From assembly GCA_016718655.1 (NCBI GenBank), contig JADKCV010000056.1, positions 1-55,653 of the forward strand: a stretch of DNA of 55,653 bases. Reading direction: 5' to 3'. Numbering within the stretch: the first letter of the stretch is position 1; every line of letters starts with the position of its first letter. Position numbers and translations under genes: made by a program. The notes beneath the pieces were generated by a model that saw only the letters and a program-made list of their open reading frames with translations, was not told the origin of the DNA and ran no database searches. This document shows positions 34,883-42,993 of this stretch, one piece after another. This DNA comes from Flavobacteriales bacterium (GTDB lineage: Bacteria > Bacteroidota > Bacteroidia > Flavobacteriales_F > PHOS-HE28).

Positions 34883-37825
34883 ATGCGCGCGCCCATCACC
34901 CTCCTTTTCGTGGCGTTCGTGGCCGCCGTGGCCGCTCAGTCGGCCGTGGACCGGGCAGAAGTGCGGCTGGCCTCCAATGCGCCGTTGGTACCGGACGTGC
35001 AACGCCAGTTGGACCTTCGCGATCATCCGATCTGGACCGCGTTCTTGACCGATCATCCGCATTGGCAGGTGGAGTTCAACGCCGGAACGGGCATGCCCCA
35101 CCGCGCGTATGGGCCACCGGTACAGACCGCCCCGGGCACGGAGGAGGAACGCGCGCTGGAATTCCTGCAGCCTTGGCTCAGCGCAGCGGGGGTGGGGCCC
35201 ACGGACATCCGGCACCAGGCCACCTACCGGACCTCGCGCAACACCTACATACACTTCCGGCAGACCCATGCCGGGCACCCGGTGATCACCGGGCAGGCCA
35301 TGGTGAAGCTGGATCCGCATGGTCGGGTGATCGCGTTCGGTTGCGATGTGCTTCCCACGCGGTTGATCCCTGCGCTCGGCACCATTACAGAAGCGAGCGC
35401 AACAGCGGCCAGCAGCGGACTCGCTGAGGTGTATGCTACGGAGGTCAATGGGCTACGGTGGTTGCCCATTCCCCAAGCGCATGGCGTGGAGGTCCACTTG
35501 GTGCAGGAAGTGGTGGTCCATGCCCGGGCCAACGGTCGACCCGCACGGTACCAATGCTGGGTGGATGCCTTATCCGGCGCGTTGCACTATCGCCAGGACC
35601 TGAACAGTGATGCGGTCGGATGCGCCGGTGAACCGGCCGATGCAGGTGCCGATGTGGTGGTGGAAGGCACGTACTACATCACGGGTCCACTGGGTGGCAC
35701 GGCCGTTACGGGCTTGCCGGACCTACGGGTCAGCATCAACGCGAACACGCTCTACACCGATGCTTCCGGTGCGCTCGCCAGTGGGATCCCTGGGCCGGTG
35801 AACGCACAGTTCCAGTTGCGCGGCCGCTGGGCGAACGTGTCCACCAACGCTATCACTCCAAGCACCTCTGCGTTCTTGCAAGAAGGGCCGAACACCGTGT
35901 CCTTCGATGCGGCTGCGAACATCCGTCAACGCAGTGCTTATGTGCATGTGAACCGCATCCATGAACATATGCAGGCGGTGCTGCCCGGGTTCACCGCCAT
36001 GGACATCGCCTTGCCCACCAAGGTGGATGTGACCGGCGGCACCTGCAATGCGTTCTACGATGGCTCGTCCATCAACTTCCATGCGGAAGGCGGCGGGTGC
36101 CAGGGGATGGCCGCGTTCCACGATGTGGTCTACCACGAGTATGGCCACGGCATCAACGATAAGTTCTACCAAGGACTGGGCGGTCTGGTGATCAACGCGG
36201 CCATGAGCGAGGGTTATGCCGACCTGTGGGCCTGGAGCCTGACCCAGCAACCGAGCATCGGTGCAGGTTATCGGATCGGCGACGACCTGGCCGCACTGCG
36301 TCGGTATGACGAGGCCCCGCGGGTATATCCGATGGACCTCGTGGGCCAACGGCACGCCGATGGCATGATCATCAGCGGGGCATGGTGGGACCTGTACCAA
36401 GCGCTCGGCAACGACATGGACCTGCTGCTCCAGCTGTTCGCGGATGCCTTGCCCGGCTTGCAAGCCACCGCCATCAACGGTCAGGAGGGGATCGCCTTCC
36501 GCGATGTGCTGCTGGACGTGCTGCAGGCGGATGACGATGATGGGGACATCACGAACGGCACGCCGCACGGGCAGGCCATCATCGAAGCCTTCGCACGCCA
36601 CGGCATCACCCTGGTCACGGGAAGCACCCTTCAGCACACGCCCCTTGCGGATGCGGTGGTCGGGGAGGCACTGCAGCTGCAGGCCACGTTGGACGCACCT
36701 TTCCCATCGAACTTGTACCTCGGGGACGTGTTGTTGAACTACCGGGTGGACGCTGGTCCATGGGAGGTGATCACGTGTACCAACACGGGCGGTGTCACCT
36801 ATGCAGCCACGCTTCCCTTCGTGGCTTCGGGCGGTCTCGTGGCCTACTACTTCACCGTGATGGACACCAACGGCCAGGTGGGGATCGCATTGCCCAAGGG
36901 AGCGCACCTCGATCCTGCCAACCTGCCTTTCTTCGTGCTCCTAGGTATGGAACTGGCCGGGCAGGAGACGGCCGACGGACCGGGTGACCTTGCCCTGCTG
37001 AGCGCCGGCGTTCCGCAGGACAATGCCACCGGTGGCGCTTGGGCGGAAGGCGTGCCCATTCCATCCTACGCCTTGGCAGGCTTCCCGTCCTCCATCGTGC
37101 AACCCGGGACACAGCAAACGCCGGGTGGCACGCGGTGTTGGTTCACGGGCAATGCGCCCAGCGACGCGGACCCTACCGGTACCAATGACGTGGATGGCGG
37201 GGTGACAACGTTGATCAGTGCGCCCTTCGATGCGAGCACGCTCACCGACCCGGTGATCACCTACTGGCGCTGGTATGTGAACAACGCGGCCGAGGGGTCC
37301 AACCCGGGCACCGACCCGTGGCGGGTGTCCTTGAGCAACGACGGTGGTGCGAGTTGGGTGCCGGTGGAGGATACCCCCGTGAGCGACCGCAGCTGGCGTC
37401 GCATGGCCCTGCGTATCGCCGAGCTGGTGGAACCCACGGCGGCGATGCGCATCCGGTTCCAGGCTAGTGATAGTGTGCGCACCGATCAGCCCTTCGGTGG
37501 TGCGAGCCTGGTGGAAGCGGCGGTGGACGACCTGGCGCTCTGGGAGAGCACGACCCTCAACGTGGGATCTGACGAACACACCACGAGCGCGATCCGGCTT
37601 GTGGGTGTTCCGGCGGATCAGGTGCTGGTGGTGGACGCGGACCTGCCGGATGATGTGCGTCTATCCATCACCGATGCCATGGGACGGGCCTGTGAGGTCC
37701 GCATGCGAGGTCCGATGAGCGGTCGCGTTGCTCTGAATGTGGGCCACCTGGCCAATGGGACCTACTTGCTGCTGGTGTATGGTCCACACCACGCCGACAC
37801 CGTGCGGTTCTCCGTACTCCACTAA
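34883..37825 (+). CDS. Secreted M36 (fungalysin-like) metalloprotease with T9SS sorting domain
   Basis: 980 residues from ATG 34883: signal peptide MRAPITLLFVAFVAAVA-AQS; FTP-like propeptide (YIHFRQTHAGHPVITGQAMV); catalytic domain with FHDVVYHEYGHGINDKF, zinc motif HEYGH at residues 418-422, and downstream MSEGYADLWAWSL supplying the third ligand Glu; a further domain with YRVDAGPWEVI; a MAM/jelly-roll-like segment (ITYWRWYVNNAAEGSNPGTD, WRRMALRIAELVEPTAAMRI); and the sorting tail VGVPADQVLVVDADLP...ITDAMGRACEV...GTYLLLVYGP. An extracellular protease feeding on proteins is the natural reading. Its TAA shares CTAA with the convergent LamG gene (4-base overlap). Upstream start at 34721 would overlap the MBL gene and lacks the signal peptide. 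Confidence 0.88.
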   Translation: MRAPITLLFVAFVAAVAAQSAVDRAEVRLASNAPLVPDVQRQLDLRDHPIWTAFLTDHPHWQVEFNAGTGMPHRAYGPPVQTAPGTEEERALEFLQPWLSAAGVGPTDIRHQATYRTSRNTYIHFRQTHAGHPVITGQAMVKLDPHGRVIAFGCDVLPTRLIPALGTITEASATAASSGLAEVYATEVNGLRWLPIPQAHGVEVHLVQEVVVHARANGRPARYQCWVDALSGALHYRQDLNSDAVGCAGEPADAGADVVVEGTYYITGPLGGTAVTGLPDLRVSINANTLYTDASGALASGIPGPVNAQFQLRGRWANVSTNAITPSTSAFLQEGPNTVSFDAAANIRQRSAYVHVNRIHEHMQAVLPGFTAMDIALPTKVDVTGGTCNAFYDGSSINFHAEGGGCQGMAAFHDVVYHEYGHGINDKFYQGLGGLVINAAMSEGYADLWAWSLTQQPSIGAGYRIGDDLAALRRYDEAPRVYPMDLVGQRHADGMIISGAWWDLYQALGNDMDLLLQLFADALPGLQATAINGQEGIAFRDVLLDVLQADDDDGDITNGTPHGQAIIEAFARHGITLVTGSTLQHTPLADAVVGEALQLQATLDAPFPSNLYLGDVLLNYRVDAGPWEVITCTNTGGVTYAATLPFVASGGLVAYYFTVMDTNGQVGIALPKGAHLDPANLPFFVLLGMELAGQETADGPGDLALLSAGVPQDNATGGAWAEGVPIPSYALAGFPSSIVQPGTQQTPGGTRCWFTGNAPSDADPTGTNDVDGGVTTLISAPFDASTLTDPVITYWRWYVNNAAEGSNPGTDPWRVSLSNDGGASWVPVEDTPVSDRSWRRMALRIAELVEPTAAMRIRFQASDSVRTDQPFGGASLVEAAVDDLALWESTTLNVGSDEHTTSAIRLVGVPADQVLVVDADLPDDVRLSITDAMGRACEVRMRGPMSGRVALNVGHLANGTYLLLVYGPHHADTVRFSVLH

Positions 37826-38757
37826 CGGCCGGACCAGAAGAGGGGTGCGCTGTGACGAAGACCACGGCCCTCCAACGTCACCAGCACCAGGCCATCTGGA
37901 ATGGCGGTCAGCACGGCACGATCGTCCCCATCGAGGCGTTGGTCGACGATGACCCGGCCGGCCATGTCCCTCACCTGCACGCGTTCCCACGCACCGGGTG
38001 GAAGCCGCAAGGCACCGGTCCCATCGCGGTAGGGTGTGTGCACTGCTTCGATATCCGTGGCGATGGAGGCGAACAGCAGGTCGATGATGTCCATGTCGCT
38101 GAGGCCGGTGTCGTGGATGCGCACGTCATCGATCCAACCGGAGAAGGGTGCGGTACCATTGGCGAACGCACCCAGGCTGGCCGGTGCCTGCGGGTGGAAG
38201 CCCAGCGCGCCGGACTTGGTGGTGCTGGCCACCAGCGCACCGTTCACATGGATGCGCATCTGGGCCCCATCGTAGCTGGCTACCAGGTGGTACCACACAC
38301 CGGAGAAGAGCGTGCCCGGTGGACTTTGAAGTTCGGTGGTGGTGCCTCCTGCCCGCAGGTTGAAGCGCAGTGCCGTGGCGTTCACGAAGGTCAATGTCCA
38401 GATGTGATCGGCCGCGTTCGGACCGATGGTCTTGGCCACCACCGTTCGGTCCATGCCGGTCACGAAGTCGGGCTTCACCCAAAGGGACACACTGAAGCCA
38501 CCGCCGCCCGTAGGCATGTCGCAGGAACCGAGAACGATGCGGTCGTCCACGCCATCGAAGCGGGCGGCACCCTGGTGATGTCCACCGGTCGGTGCCCATT
38601 GCACACCGCCTTGCAACAGTCCCGGCTCACCGCCGATGTAAGAGCTCGCCATGGTGCCGTTGCTCTCGTCCAACAACCAATGGAAGCGGGGGGCGGGCTG
38701 TGCGATGACCAGGCCCGACAAGAAGTTCATCGTCAGCAGGAGTAGGCATCTGATCAT
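37822..38757 (-). CDS. Secreted LamG-domain protein
   Basis: 311 residues. Signal peptide MIRCLLLLTMNFLSGLVIA-QP; then a concanavalin-like LamG domain (HWLLDESNGTMASSYIGGEP, ARFDGVDDRIVLGSC, FSVSLWVKPDF, GVWYHLVASYDGAQMRIHVN, GALVASTTKSGALGFH, GWIDDVRIHDTGLSDMDI), the standard order. The C-terminus (WERVQVRDMAGRVIVDQRLD...GLVLVTLEGRGLRH) resembles a shortened T9SS sorting domain without the usual N-P start. Binds carbohydrate or protein ligands outside the cell. It lies next to the M36 protease in convergent orientation; an accessory role is only inference. Confidence 0.82.
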   Translation of the reverse strand: MIRCLLLLTMNFLSGLVIAQPAPRFHWLLDESNGTMASSYIGGEPGLLQGGVQWAPTGGHHQGAARFDGVDDRIVLGSCDMPTGGGGFSVSLWVKPDFVTGMDRTVVAKTIGPNAADHIWTLTFVNATALRFNLRAGGTTTELQSPPGTLFSGVWYHLVASYDGAQMRIHVNGALVASTTKSGALGFHPQAPASLGAFANGTAPFSGWIDDVRIHDTGLSDMDIIDLLFASIATDIEAVHTPYRDGTGALRLPPGAWERVQVRDMAGRVIVDQRLDGDDRAVLTAIPDGLVLVTLEGRGLRHSAPLFWSGR

Positions 38758-38865
38758 GGCCGCAGGGGTTGGTCCTTGCGTGCCTACGGGATCGCCACGC
38801 TCCGCGTTCAGCGTGTTCGCCGAACCGGGGTCGAAGGGCGATGAGCCGACAGGTCCTTCGGCCGA

Positions 38866-40101
38866 TCACACCAGTTGACGGTCCTCCTGTAGGCAGTCGG
38901 CCAGTTCGCGATACACACGGACCAGGTCGTCGTGCGAGGGCGTGCGTCCGGTGCGCTTCAGGATGCGGCTGGCCAGGCAGCCATGTTCCAGGATGTGGCC
39001 CACGTGTTGGCGACAGTTCTCGCTCAGTTCCCCATAGAGTTCCACGAACAGGTGTTGCCACAGCTTGCCGACATGCATGTGGTCCTGCTTCATCAACCCG
39101 AACATCAGCAGGTAGTCGCGGTTGGCGATCACGGAACCTCCAGCATCCTTGATCACTTGCAGGAAGATGGGCAACAGGTCGTTCTCGCTCCATGCGCGTT
39201 GCAGGTAGCTGCTCACCCAACGTCCGCTGGTCAGGGCCTTCAGCACCGCCACGATCAGTTCGGCGATGGCCAGGTCGGCGGCCGGGCATTCCTGGATGTC
39301 GATCACGCGGATCTCGATGGCTCCGCGGTCGAAGCGTGCGATGGCTCCACGCGAGTTGGCGAAGTGGTGGTCCATCACGTTCTCCGTATCGAAGGGCGCC
39401 ATGGCCTGGGCGATGGGACTGAAGATGGTGCGGTAATAATCCTCTTGGCTGAACACGGCCTCGGGGATGAGGCTTCCCATCAGTTCGGGCAGCTTCTCCT
39501 GGTGGTGGAGGTAGGCCTCCATGCGCGAATCCAGGAAGCCGGTGGCGGTGCCGTCCAGGATGGGGGAGCTGGCGCTGAGCGCGGGGATGATGGGAAGCAG
39601 CAGGCGTATGGCGGCGTGCAGCTTGCTGAACTCATCGTCGTTGGCGAAGGGCAGGTTCAGGTGCGTGCTCTGCAGGTTGCTCCAGCCGTGGCCCCGGCAG
39701 TCGAAGATGCGGTTGTACAAGGCGTACACCTCGTTGTATTCATGTGGCCAGATCACGGTCTCGGTGAAGGGGTCCATGAAGGGGTGCGCGGCCGTGGGCA
39801 ACAACATGGCGTTACGCTTGGCCAGCACGGCATTGATCACCTTCACGTCGCTGTGGAACTTCTTCCGGAACGTGGGGATCTTCTTCGTGGGCTTGGCGGT
39901 CTTCAGCTCCACCACGTGGCTCACCAGCTCGTTGCTCCACTCCACATCGCCGCGTTCCACATCGCTGGTGATGGCGCCGGTGACATCCTCGAAGAGCTTG
40001 TCCACGATGGGCAGCACCTTCAGGGTATCGCGGTCCACCACCATGTATTCCAGCTCGATGCCGGTGACCTCGAACAGCTTGTATTGCTTCTTGTCGCTCA
40101 T
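38866..40101 (-). CDS. GCS2-family carboxylate-amine ligase
   Basis: 411 residues, no signal. MSDKKQYKLFEVTGIELEYM (first Glu-rich ATP/metal site of the GCS2 fold), VEWSNELVSHVVELKTAKP, AHPFMDP, WSNLQSTHLNLPF (family QxHxN-type motif), GFLDSRMEAYLHHQEKLPEL, FDRGAIEIRVIDIQECP (E-x-R), ending LQEDRQLV. This is the glutamate-cysteine-ligase-2 superfamily: ATP-dependent joining of a carboxylate to an amine. Its ATG (40101) overlaps the TGA of the upstream ATP-grasp gene. It is the last gene of a three-gene operon with a C39-like peptidase and a RimK-like enzyme, so it more likely works on their shared product than in glutathione synthesis. Confidence 0.87.
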   Translation of the reverse strand: MSDKKQYKLFEVTGIELEYMVVDRDTLKVLPIVDKLFEDVTGAITSDVERGDVEWSNELVSHVVELKTAKPTKKIPTFRKKFHSDVKVINAVLAKRNAMLLPTAAHPFMDPFTETVIWPHEYNEVYALYNRIFDCRGHGWSNLQSTHLNLPFANDDEFSKLHAAIRLLLPIIPALSASSPILDGTATGFLDSRMEAYLHHQEKLPELMGSLIPEAVFSQEDYYRTIFSPIAQAMAPFDTENVMDHHFANSRGAIARFDRGAIEIRVIDIQECPAADLAIAELIVAVLKALTSGRWVSSYLQRAWSENDLLPIFLQVIKDAGGSVIANRDYLLMFGLMKQDHMHVGKLWQHLFVELYGELSENCRQHVGHILEHGCLASRILKRTGRTPSHDDLVRVYRELADCLQEDRQLV

Positions 40102-41582
40102 GACTGTATGCCGATCTTGTGCTCAATGGAGCGTTTCAACGAACCGATGATCGCCCTGTAAAGCTCGTCACCCAGCACCACGTCCTCCACACCGTGGTCG
40201 ATGTTGGGGCATTCGTTCACCTCGATGACGTAGGGCTTGCCCTCGAATTCCTTCACGTCCACGCCGAAGAGCCCGTGTTCCCCGACGATGGCGTGGACGG
40301 CCTTCAGCGCGGCCTCCACGATGAAGGCAGGTGCCTCCGCCACGGGCATGGTGGCGAAGTCGCCTTCCTGTCCCTTCTTGGTGTCGCTGCCCCAGTTGTA
40401 GATCTGCCAGTGGCCGCGGGCCATGAAGTACTTGCAAGCATAGAGCGGCTTCCCGTCCAGCACACCGATGCGCCAGTCGAAGTCGCTGGGCATGTATTCC
40501 TGGGCGATGGCCAGGTCGCTCTCCTTCAGGATCTCGTCCAGGCGCTCCTCCAGTTCCTCCGGGGTCTTGGCCTTCACCACGCCGCGGCTGAAGGTGCTGT
40601 CGGGCAACTTCAGCACCACGGGCAGACCGAACTGTCGGGCCACCTGGTCGCGGTTCTCGCTGTGCACGATCATGGTGCGCGGGCCGGGCACTTCCGCCGC
40701 CTCCATGCGTTCGGCGAGGTAGACCTTGTTGTTGCACTTCAGGATCGCGTCCGGCGCATCCATCACGGCCAAGCCCTCGCTCTGGGCCTTGCGCGCCATG
40801 CGGTAGGTGTGGTCGTTCACGTGGGTGTTCTCGCGGATGAAGAGCGCGTCGTACTCCGCGATGCGGTCGATGTCGTCCGGACCGATGATGTCCACCGCGA
40901 AGCCCAGGTGTTCCGCGGCCTGGCGGAACTTCACGATGGCGCGTTTGTTCGAGGGGCTGGCCTTGTCCTCCGGGTTCACCAGGATCGCCAGGTCGTATTG
41001 GCTGCGGTCCTCGCGGGCCCCATCGTAGCGCTTCTTGGCGAAGTACTCGGCCGCGTAGCGCTTCACGTAGTTCAGGTGCTCCTCCGGGATATCGTTGTAG
41101 GGGATCGGGCGGATGGAACGCAGCTCCCACTTGCCGGCCTCGGTCTTCACGAAGCGGGCCCGCAGCAGGGGCGATTGGAACACCTTGTACAGTTCGTGCG
41201 CCAGCTTGTCGTACTTCCGATTCACGTTGCGACCGAAGTAGATGCTGAAGATGAACTCGTGCTTGTCCTGCTGCTTGTGCGCGAGGCTGGTCTGGATCAC
41301 CTCCTCCAGGTCGCGCGAGAGCACCTTCACGATGCTGGGCGACTTCAGGTCCAGGATGGTCTTGGCGCTGGGGATCACCTTCTGGCCGCGGGCCTCGGCC
41401 AGCAGGCTCACGTAGTATCCGCGGCTCTGGTAGCTGTAGCTGCGGGCCAGGTTGAACACGCGCACGTTGCGCATCGCGGCGAAGCGCGGATGGGTCAGGT
41501 AATCCTTGGAGCTCACGACCTCGAAGCCCTTGACCCCGAGGTTCCATTCCTTGGGCTCTCGTACGACGATGATCTTCTTCAT
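40098..41582 (-). CDS. RimK-like ATP-grasp ligase with N-terminal RLAN-type domain
   Basis: 494 residues. The first about 200 (MKKIIVVREPKEWNLGVKGF, LTHPRFAAMRNVRVFNLARS, YYVSLLAEARGQKVIPSAKT, FSIYFGRNVNRKYDKLAHEL) match the RLAN domain found in front of some RimK-like ATP-grasp proteins. The catalytic part has LFIRENTHVNDHTYRMARKA, VMDAPDAILKCNNKVYLAER, LPVVLKLPDSTFSRGVVKAK, AQEYMPSDFDWRIGVLDGKP and the metal-binding VDVKEFEGKPYVIEVNECPN (E..N). RimK-type enzymes add amino acids, commonly glutamate, to a carboxylate at the expense of ATP. Both its start and stop overlap the neighbours (ATGA), giving strict coupling. Substrate unknown. Confidence 0.87.
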   Translation of the reverse strand: MKKIIVVREPKEWNLGVKGFEVVSSKDYLTHPRFAAMRNVRVFNLARSYSYQSRGYYVSLLAEARGQKVIPSAKTILDLKSPSIVKVLSRDLEEVIQTSLAHKQQDKHEFIFSIYFGRNVNRKYDKLAHELYKVFQSPLLRARFVKTEAGKWELRSIRPIPYNDIPEEHLNYVKRYAAEYFAKKRYDGAREDRSQYDLAILVNPEDKASPSNKRAIVKFRQAAEHLGFAVDIIGPDDIDRIAEYDALFIRENTHVNDHTYRMARKAQSEGLAVMDAPDAILKCNNKVYLAERMEAAEVPGPRTMIVHSENRDQVARQFGLPVVLKLPDSTFSRGVVKAKTPEELEERLDEILKESDLAIAQEYMPSDFDWRIGVLDGKPLYACKYFMARGHWQIYNWGSDTKKGQEGDFATMPVAEAPAFIVEAALKAVHAIVGEHGLFGVDVKEFEGKPYVIEVNECPNIDHGVEDVVLGDELYRAIIGSLKRSIEHKIGIQS

Positions 41583-42298
41583 AGTGGGTCCTTGGAAATG
41601 ATCAACAAGTTGGCATCGTAGGTCACGATCCCCAGCATGATCGCATTGATCAGGCGCCCCACCGGCACGTGGTAGTAGAGGTCGCTGCTGTAGGGATTGT
41701 CCTGGTAGGGGTCGGCCACCAGCACGGTCCGTCCCCCCGCACGTGATGCGGGGTCCATGCCGCACAGCACCACGAAGTGCCCCATGGGCTTGCCGCGCAG
41801 GTCATCGTAGATGCTCTCGCCCATGCTGCCGGAGTACTCGCGTTTGCTCTTGTAGAGGTAGGTGGCGCTGAGGCCGGTGAGCACGGGCAGGTCGCGATCG
41901 AAGTAGCCCTGCAGGAGGGTGGGCGAGGGGTCGTCGAAGCGCACCTCGCCGCCTTCCTTCAGGAACTTGGAATAGGCCAGGCAGGTGGCATGCAGCTTCT
42001 TGCCCTCCTTGTGTCGGGTCTGGGCCAGCAGTTTGCGCCGCAGTTCCTCGGGCGGAAGGCCATCCCACGTGGGATCGAACACCCGCAGGTTGTAGCTGTG
42101 GATGCGGGCATGAAAACCCTGCTTCAGCGCGTGGATGCCGAGGAAGACGGCGAGCGTTCCGCCATCCTCCAGGAAGTGCACCTCATCGATGATCTGCTCC
42201 AGCGGCAGTTCCAGCCCGAAGGCATCATAGACGGCGTGCAGGGCCGTGGGGCCGCAGGTACTGTCATCGGGCTGGGCGAGGATCCGGATACGGCGCAT
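41579..42298 (-). CDS. C39-like cysteine peptidase
   Basis: 239 residues, no signal peptide or membrane segment. The N-terminal ILAQPDDSTCGPTALHAVYD holds the nucleophile Cys preceded by the oxyanion Gln (QxDxxxC pattern), and GHFVVLCGMD later supplies the catalytic His; DPYQDNPYS probably holds the Asp. This is the C39-like papain fold. Bacteriocin-exporter C39 domains cut leader peptides after Gly-Gly, but here no ABC transporter is fused or adjacent. As first gene of the operon with a RimK-like ligase and a GCS2 ligase, it could free or transfer a peptide or amino acid. A minus-strand CACCTTTG box (42348-42355) lies about 50 bases before the ATG. Confidence 0.82.
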   Translation of the reverse strand: MRRIRILAQPDDSTCGPTALHAVYDAFGLELPLEQIIDEVHFLEDGGTLAVFLGIHALKQGFHARIHSYNLRVFDPTWDGLPPEELRRKLLAQTRHKEGKKLHATCLAYSKFLKEGGEVRFDDPSPTLLQGYFDRDLPVLTGLSATYLYKSKREYSGSMGESIYDDLRGKPMGHFVVLCGMDPASRAGGRTVLVADPYQDNPYSSDLYYHVPVGRLINAIMLGIVTYDANLLIISKDPL

Positions 42299-42993
42299 TC
42301 AGGGGGCAACGCGCGGGAAGGCGTCGCCAGAGGCGTTTTTCCTTGCTGCAAAGGTGCAGGGGCGATCACACGTTCCCTACACGCCAAGCGGCCAACGCTT
42401 CACGATCGGCTGTTGACAGCGCCACGCTTTGAAGCCATCACTGATCCGTCCTTGATCGGGTTTACGCAAAGAGCGACCCCTGACAGGCAAGTCCACGCAC
42501 AAATGGAAGGGCACATTCGAGCTGCGCGGCCCGCACTTGCCCAATGCATGATGATCGAACAACCATGGACCTGTGCTTTTGACATCCTCCTCACACTGTG
42601 AACAGGTGCCAAGATGGGTCATCAACACCATCATGTGCGTCCGAGAGCATCACCCATGGTGACCTTGAGCGAATGTTCGTATGGCTCGATCGACCCCACA
42701 CCTGTTGATGCCATCATGCAACAACGTCGGATCGATCGAGGTGAAGGTTCATGAAGGTGCATCAAGGACTTGCATGGCGCGGGCCATACTACCGGAGGCA
42801 TTGCCCCCCTCGGGAAGACCATTTCGGAGTTCCGGCAAGGCGCGGCGATCTCTCCGGACACAATGCGGAGGGTCCATGGCGCGGCCCACTGCCGAACAAC
42901 TTGCTCAACGTGTGGAGGTGCGGTCATGGCGTTCAGGTTACTCGCTCAAGACCCCAGCCACTCTCAAACGCCGCATCTCCCGACCTTTGCCCC
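42299..42993. other. Intergenic stretch of about 695 bases without a supported gene
   Basis: It separates the divergent peptidase operon (minus) from cinA (plus). It holds open frames on both strands, but none matches a family and none has coherent composition. Visible regulatory hints: the CACCTTTG box for the operon near 42350 (minus) and the GACCTTTG box for cinA (42982-42989, plus). The middle (about 42600-42780) is rich in ATCATG/GATCGATCG-like words. Beyond that nothing is recognised. Confidence 0.5.

Noticed and set aside
38932..41621. Long plus-strand open frames of 409 and 500 residues
   Set aside because: They are mirror frames of the GCS2 and ATP-grasp genes, full of His/Val/Leu as expected from antisense reading of GC-rich codons.
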